11,134 nt of DNA, from positions 1 through 11,134 of the forward strand of contig CADWAF010001967.1 in NCBI GenBank assembly GCA_902984215.1. The letters run 5' to 3'. The notes below the pieces were generated by a model, which worked only from the letters and a program-made list of their open reading frames with translations, was not told where the DNA came from and searched no databases. Both the position numbers and the translations under genes were made by a program. This document shows positions 7,742-11,134 of this stretch, one piece after another (position 1 is the first letter of the stretch; each line of letters begins with the position of its first letter). The stretch comes from Willaertia magna (lineage: Eukaryota > Heterolobosea > Eutetramitea > Acrasida > Naegleriidae).

Positions 7742-10676
7742 ATTCATTTTAATCACAAACTTTCATCTACACATAACCCCAAAATCACCTGTAATCATTT
7801 ACAAAATAACTTATCTTCACATAACTTTAAAGATTTAAATTTATCAAAATTATCTTTACATAACTTTGAAGATTTAAATAATAGAAGAAATTTTCTTGAA
7901 ATAAATACTAGCTAAAATGAAAATAATAATATTCCAGTTTTTTCTTTTTTAAGATTATTTAATATAGAAGAATCAATTAATAAGATTCAATCAACAATTA
8001 AAGATAAGATTGTATTAAAAAAAAGAATTTCAATTCACAATAATATAGAGGAACTAAAAGAAAAGTTATATTTTAATAATTATATTGAAGATAATGATAT
8101 TAGAGTTTTATTTAAAGAAAATAAAAAAATTAATATAAAAAAATATGTTGTTTTTAATATTATTGACTTTTTAAGGTTATCTAATGTTAAGATATATAAT
8201 GATAACAACAAATTAAAAAATAATAATTTATATTCTATAACATTTTATTTATATAATTTTAATAATAATACTATTGATAATAGTGAATATAAAGATTATT
8301 TAAGAAAAAAATATAGTGATTTTTTATTAGGAATTGAATTAGTATTAAATTTATCTATATTTTTTAATGATTTATTTACTGTGTTATTAAAATTATTTTT
8401 AAATGTATTTCAAAATATTATTAATAATATGTCAAATGATACTAAAAATAATTTGATATCTATTTTACATTCAAACTAAGAAGAAGAAAATGAAATAAAT
8501 ATTTTGAAAGAAGAAAAAAACATAATGCTAAATTATATAAATTATAATTATTTACAACAATCAAGGGAAATTATAATAAAAAATATTTATGATAATGTTC
8601 ATAAAGAAATATATAATACTTACAACAACATAACTTCAAATAATTATAAAGTTTTACAATCAACTTTAAATAACAATAAAGTTTTATAATCAACTTCAAA
8701 TATTAATGAAGTTTTAAATAATTTTAATTAATCAAATCTAACACAAAAATACATTAGTAATGATGAAACTGAAGATAATAATAATGAAACTGAGGATAAA
8801 AAATGTTTTGAAAAAAACTCCAATCTTCAAATAGCTAACTTAAATAAAAGAAAAAGATGGGAATATAATAGTTATTTAAAAGATAAGTGTATATGTTATA
8901 GAAAAAAAATTAGAAAAAATATTCATATTTATAAAAAGAATGTGAAAGATTTAATTATAAAAGATAAATGTTTATTTTCTGATAGTACTTATAATTTATA
9001 TAATAATTTATCTAATAATTATAATTACTTCAAATTATATTCTTTACAAAATATCAGAAAATTATTGAATTTAAAAATTATAAAAGATTTCAATATTTCA
9101 GTAATTAAATTGGATAATAAAAAAGAAATGATATTTTGTAATTTAAAAAATTTATTATATCACTACATGTTATATCATGTTAAGTGGTTAAAAATTATTG
9201 AAAAAACTAATAATGTAACTATGTTACAAGATAAAGATATTGAAATTTTAAAATTTTTAAAAAATAAAGAAAAAAATTATAAAACATTTTTTAAAACCTA
9301 TATCAAATTAAATTTAAATGGTATATTTGCTATTGAAAATTGTATTATTTTTTTAATGGTTCTCATTAATTTAAAAAGTTTTAGAAATTTTATAACTAAA
9401 GTTAATATATTTCTATTAGCAATATGGTTTGGTAAAGAAAAAGAATTAAAATATATTTGTGAAATATTTAAGAATGAAATTAAAGATATTTTAAAAAATG
9501 GTATTATTATAAAAAATATTAAATTTACTTTTGATTTTTTTTATTACAATAAACTGAGCTACTATAAAATCTATTAATGCAATTACTAAAGAAAAATTTT
9601 GTTTTTATTATAAAACATCTAATCTATATTGTTCTTTCAAACATATTAATAGGACTGTTAATGAATTAAGTTTATTATTAGGATTAGGTCTCAGTAAGAT
9701 CATTCCTTGCTTTTTACATTTTAAAGAAAATATTGTTAAATATTTTATTAAAATTATTTTGAATTCAAATGTAAAAAAAGAAGAAGAAATAATTAATTTA
9801 ATTAAAACTATACCTACATTTAATTATTTCAAAATTAATAAAGATAACAATTCAAAAGATAGTGATGAAAAAGTTAAAATTTATGTAACAGGAAGACAGT
9901 GTGATAATTTTTTTAAATATATAAATATTTTTAAAAACGTTATTAACGAAGAAGATTATTTATTGTTTAATAAATTTATTGAAATATTTAATATATTAAA
10001 TAACACAAAAACTTTTACAGATGACGAAATAGATAATATAGAAAATTTAATTAATAATTTTTCAGATTTATATATTAAGAAATATTCTATTAATGTTGAT
10101 AAATGTTGGTATTTACATTTATTTAATAGTCATATGATTAGTATTTTAAGAATATATTTAAATATTAAAATCTTTGAAAATCAAAATTTTGAGGCTGCTC
10201 ATATAGATGATAGTGATTTGTTAGAAAATACAAATAATAATGGAGGCAAAGATAGAAATTATTTAAAAATTTATTTCCCTACTTTATTAAATATTAAAAT
10301 TTTACAATGTTTTTTGATTAAATTAAGAATTTTATATTGTGCTATATATTTTGATTTTATTAATTATGATATTTCAAATAATAATATAATTAAAGATATA
10401 ACTTTAAAAAAAAACTATAAAAACACTAGGTTATTTAAAAGTTTAACAGAACCTTATTTTATTTTTAAAGAAGATATTGATTTGTTGAATAAGTTAGAAA
10501 CTTTTGGTATTGAAATGAAGGATAGTTATAATTGTAAAGATAATATTAAATTGATTTTAATAACTAAGTATGACCTTAAATTAAAGAATGATAAAGATCA
10601 ACAAAATTGTGATTCAATATTTTCAACAACAAATAAGAAATCTCAAGCATTTGTTTGTTTTGTAAATAATAAGTAA
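7742..10676 (+). CDS. Gene E, main part: large transposase-like protein (putative)
   Basis: One frame is open from about 7742 to 9575 with four TAA codons read as Gln and no TGA, then a single +1 shift near 9555-9565 leads into a second clean frame to 10676: roughly 970 residues. In order: a degenerate HNF[K/E]DLN repeat (7811-7879), long Asn/Ile/Lys-rich helical region, three motif repeats (8632-8713), a basic RKRW segment near 8850, and a more complex C-terminal region. This ends in CWYLHLFNSHM (10104-10136) followed by NFEAAH (Glu codon at 10191) and NNNGGK (10236-10250). A His-rich helix, then Glu-x-x-His, then a Gly-Gly turn resembles the C-terminal end of RNase-H-fold transposases in KDZ-like and related eukaryotic families. 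The upstream catalytic Asp residues cannot be placed, so activity is doubtful. The TAA at 10674 is not a stop in the ciliate code; the frame then runs to TGA at 11034-11036, but coding character ends at about 10676. Confidence 0.45.
7811..7879 (+). repeat. Imperfect 30-bp direct repeat (LSSHNFKDLN / LSLHNFEDLN)
   Basis: Units 7811-7840 and 7850-7879 are separated by nine bases. They differ at only two positions, C to T in the left part and A to G in the centre, which changes Lys to Glu in the peptide (HNFKDLN to HNFEDLN). The reading frame is maintained. It has the AACTTT core but not the 7-8-7 palindrome. Confidence 0.75.
8632..8713. repeat. Three 22-bp inverted repeats in exact 30-bp tandem register
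   Basis: Copies start at 8632, 8662 and 8692: AACTTCA/TAAAGTT (one mispair), AACTTTA/TAAAGTT (perfect, compensatory) and AACTTCA/TGAAGTT (perfect). The 30-bp period encodes [S/I]-T-x-N-x-x-x-V-L-[Q/N]. The Gln codon between copies is CAA at 8657-8659 and TAA at 8687-8689, which supports TAA as Gln. Confidence 0.9.
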
Positions 10677-11134
10677 ATAATAAAAAATATTTTTTAATTT
10701 TATTAATTTTTTGGTTACTGTTTTAGCGGGAAAGGAGTGTTGGTTATTGAGGTTTTTGGTGAAGGCTTTCGGTATGTTACTCATTCTTCTATCAATATAT
10801 ATAGTCAACGCCCCAAGGGCACCACAATTATTTTCGCACCTTTTATATTATCATCATTAGACACATTTTTTGTACGGTCACATTGCAGTGTTTCTGATTA
10901 CCAATCATAAAGAAACCATAGCCTTGGTTTTTGTAAAATAAACATTAAACCTTCAAATTGCTTATTGTTTGTAATGTTAGTCAGTGTTTTAGTAAGATGC
11001 AAGATGTTTAAAAAGCAAAAAATCTGCACCAAATGAAGGCGCAAATTGTTGGAATAATATTTTCATTATTTATTGCACAGCTCAATCATCTTTGTACAAA
11101 TTTTGTCATTTGGATCTCTTTGTAAATATTCTTC
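10677..11134. other. Compositionally distinct right flank
   Basis: After an A/T-rich spacer (10677-10712) the sequence changes abruptly to about 35% GC by counting sample lines, against well under 20% for the preceding kilobases. It contains CGGG, GCCCC and GGGC stretches not seen elsewhere. No gene can be assigned with confidence on either strand. It is probably ordinary genomic DNA outside the AT-rich element, or a join of unrelated sequence. Confidence 0.5.
10805..11134 (-). pseudogene. Weak minus-strand ORF, possibly the 3' end of a flanking gene
   Basis: On the minus strand the frame entering from the window edge reads EEYLQRDPNDKICTKMIELCNK and then meets TAA TGA (11068-11063). The first 22 codons look like normal coding sequence and could be the end of a flanking gene. 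The same frame stays open after that TGA to a TGA at 10807-10805, crossing one TAA, but with atypical codon use. No family is recognised. Plus-strand frames are also open across this region because TGA is the only stop in the ciliate code, so openness alone is weak evidence. Confidence 0.2.

Larger units (their letters stand above)
2055..10676 (+). mobile_element. Candidate mobile element with Ulp1 protease and transposase-like protein (boundaries uncertain)
   Basis: All supported coding sequence in this span is on one strand, is closely packed, and shares the same heptapeptide/inverted-repeat motif across proteins A, B, the protease leader and the large protein E. Ulp1/C48 proteases occur as cargo domains in several eukaryotic DNA transposon groups (Mutator-like and KDZ-type elements, Maverick/Polintons), and the last protein ends with a block resembling transposase C-termini. 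Composition changes sharply just after the last ORF. Repeated frameshifts suggest a decaying copy, though read errors could mimic this. No terminal inverted repeats, target-site duplication, polymerase or integrase was found, so the element type is not assigned and both ends are only estimates. Confidence 0.35.

Noticed and set aside
2254..8713. CRISPR array made of the 22-bp repeats
   Set aside because: Copies are unevenly spaced, lie in frame in several genes, have variable centres, and the genome is eukaryotic.
10623..10808. Minus-strand ORF of 61 codons
   Set aside because: It straddles the composition boundary and the end of the large gene, and half of it is antisense to that gene; no support beyond being open.

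Overview
The window is extremely AT-rich, well over 80% by eye, except for its last ~420 bases. Nearly all recognisable coding sequence is on the + strand. Several stretches make protein sense only if TAA and TAG are read as glutamine and TGA as the stop (ciliate nuclear code, table 6). In two separate tandem repeats the same codon position holds TAG in one unit and CAA in the other (3190-3192 / 3220-3222), or CAA and TAA (8657-8659 / 8687-8689). A Ulp1-type protease domain reads from ATG to TGA with its catalytic tetrad intact only if internal TAA and TAG are sense. Together with Asn/Lys/Ile/Tyr-rich proteins, this points to a ciliate, or another eukaryote using the same code. CAA is nevertheless the commoner Gln codon, so C-to-T decay of a standard-code element cannot be fully excluded.

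Layout. Bases 1-600 hold no gene I can support. Bases 604-1356 hold weak coding signal in one frame, including a 70-codon ORF. Bases 1357-2054 look non-coding. From about 2055 to 10676 the + strand is densely coding: (A) an Asn-rich protein with five TSxxxEVNN repeats, 2087-2873; (B) a Gln/Asn/Tyr-rich protein with three more repeats and a basic C-terminal half, 3075 to about 4346; (C) a Ulp1/C48 cysteine protease, 4415-5152; (C') a degenerate Lys-rich tail, 5153-5648; (D) an unrecognised protein, 5611-6489; (E) a very large protein, 6775-10676, with motif repeats, an acidic tract and a C-terminal part resembling the end of RNase-H-fold transposases. The last ~420 bases are GC-richer and look like different DNA.

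Reading frames break repeatedly, roughly every 300-500 bases. Several of the clearer breaks lie at or next to A or T runs (for example 2602-2608, 5171-5179, 6244-6250). This fits either a decaying mobile element or homopolymer errors in the read. The one-strand gene set, the protease next to a transposase-like protein, and the sharp composition change at about 10710 suggest a mobile element, perhaps germline-limited. I found no terminal inverted repeats or target-site duplication.

The most unusual signal is a dispersed 22-bp inverted repeat, AACTTCA-N8-TGAAGTT. I count 18 copies between 2254 and 8713, in at least four different coding units. The 16 copies within apparent coding sequence all sit in the same phase and encode T-[S/L]-x-x-x-[E/K]-V. 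In two copies both arms have changed together (AACTTTA/TAAAGTT), which keeps the palindrome and changes the peptide from TS...EV to TL...KV. This suggests that DNA or RNA structure, not only the peptide, is conserved or copied.
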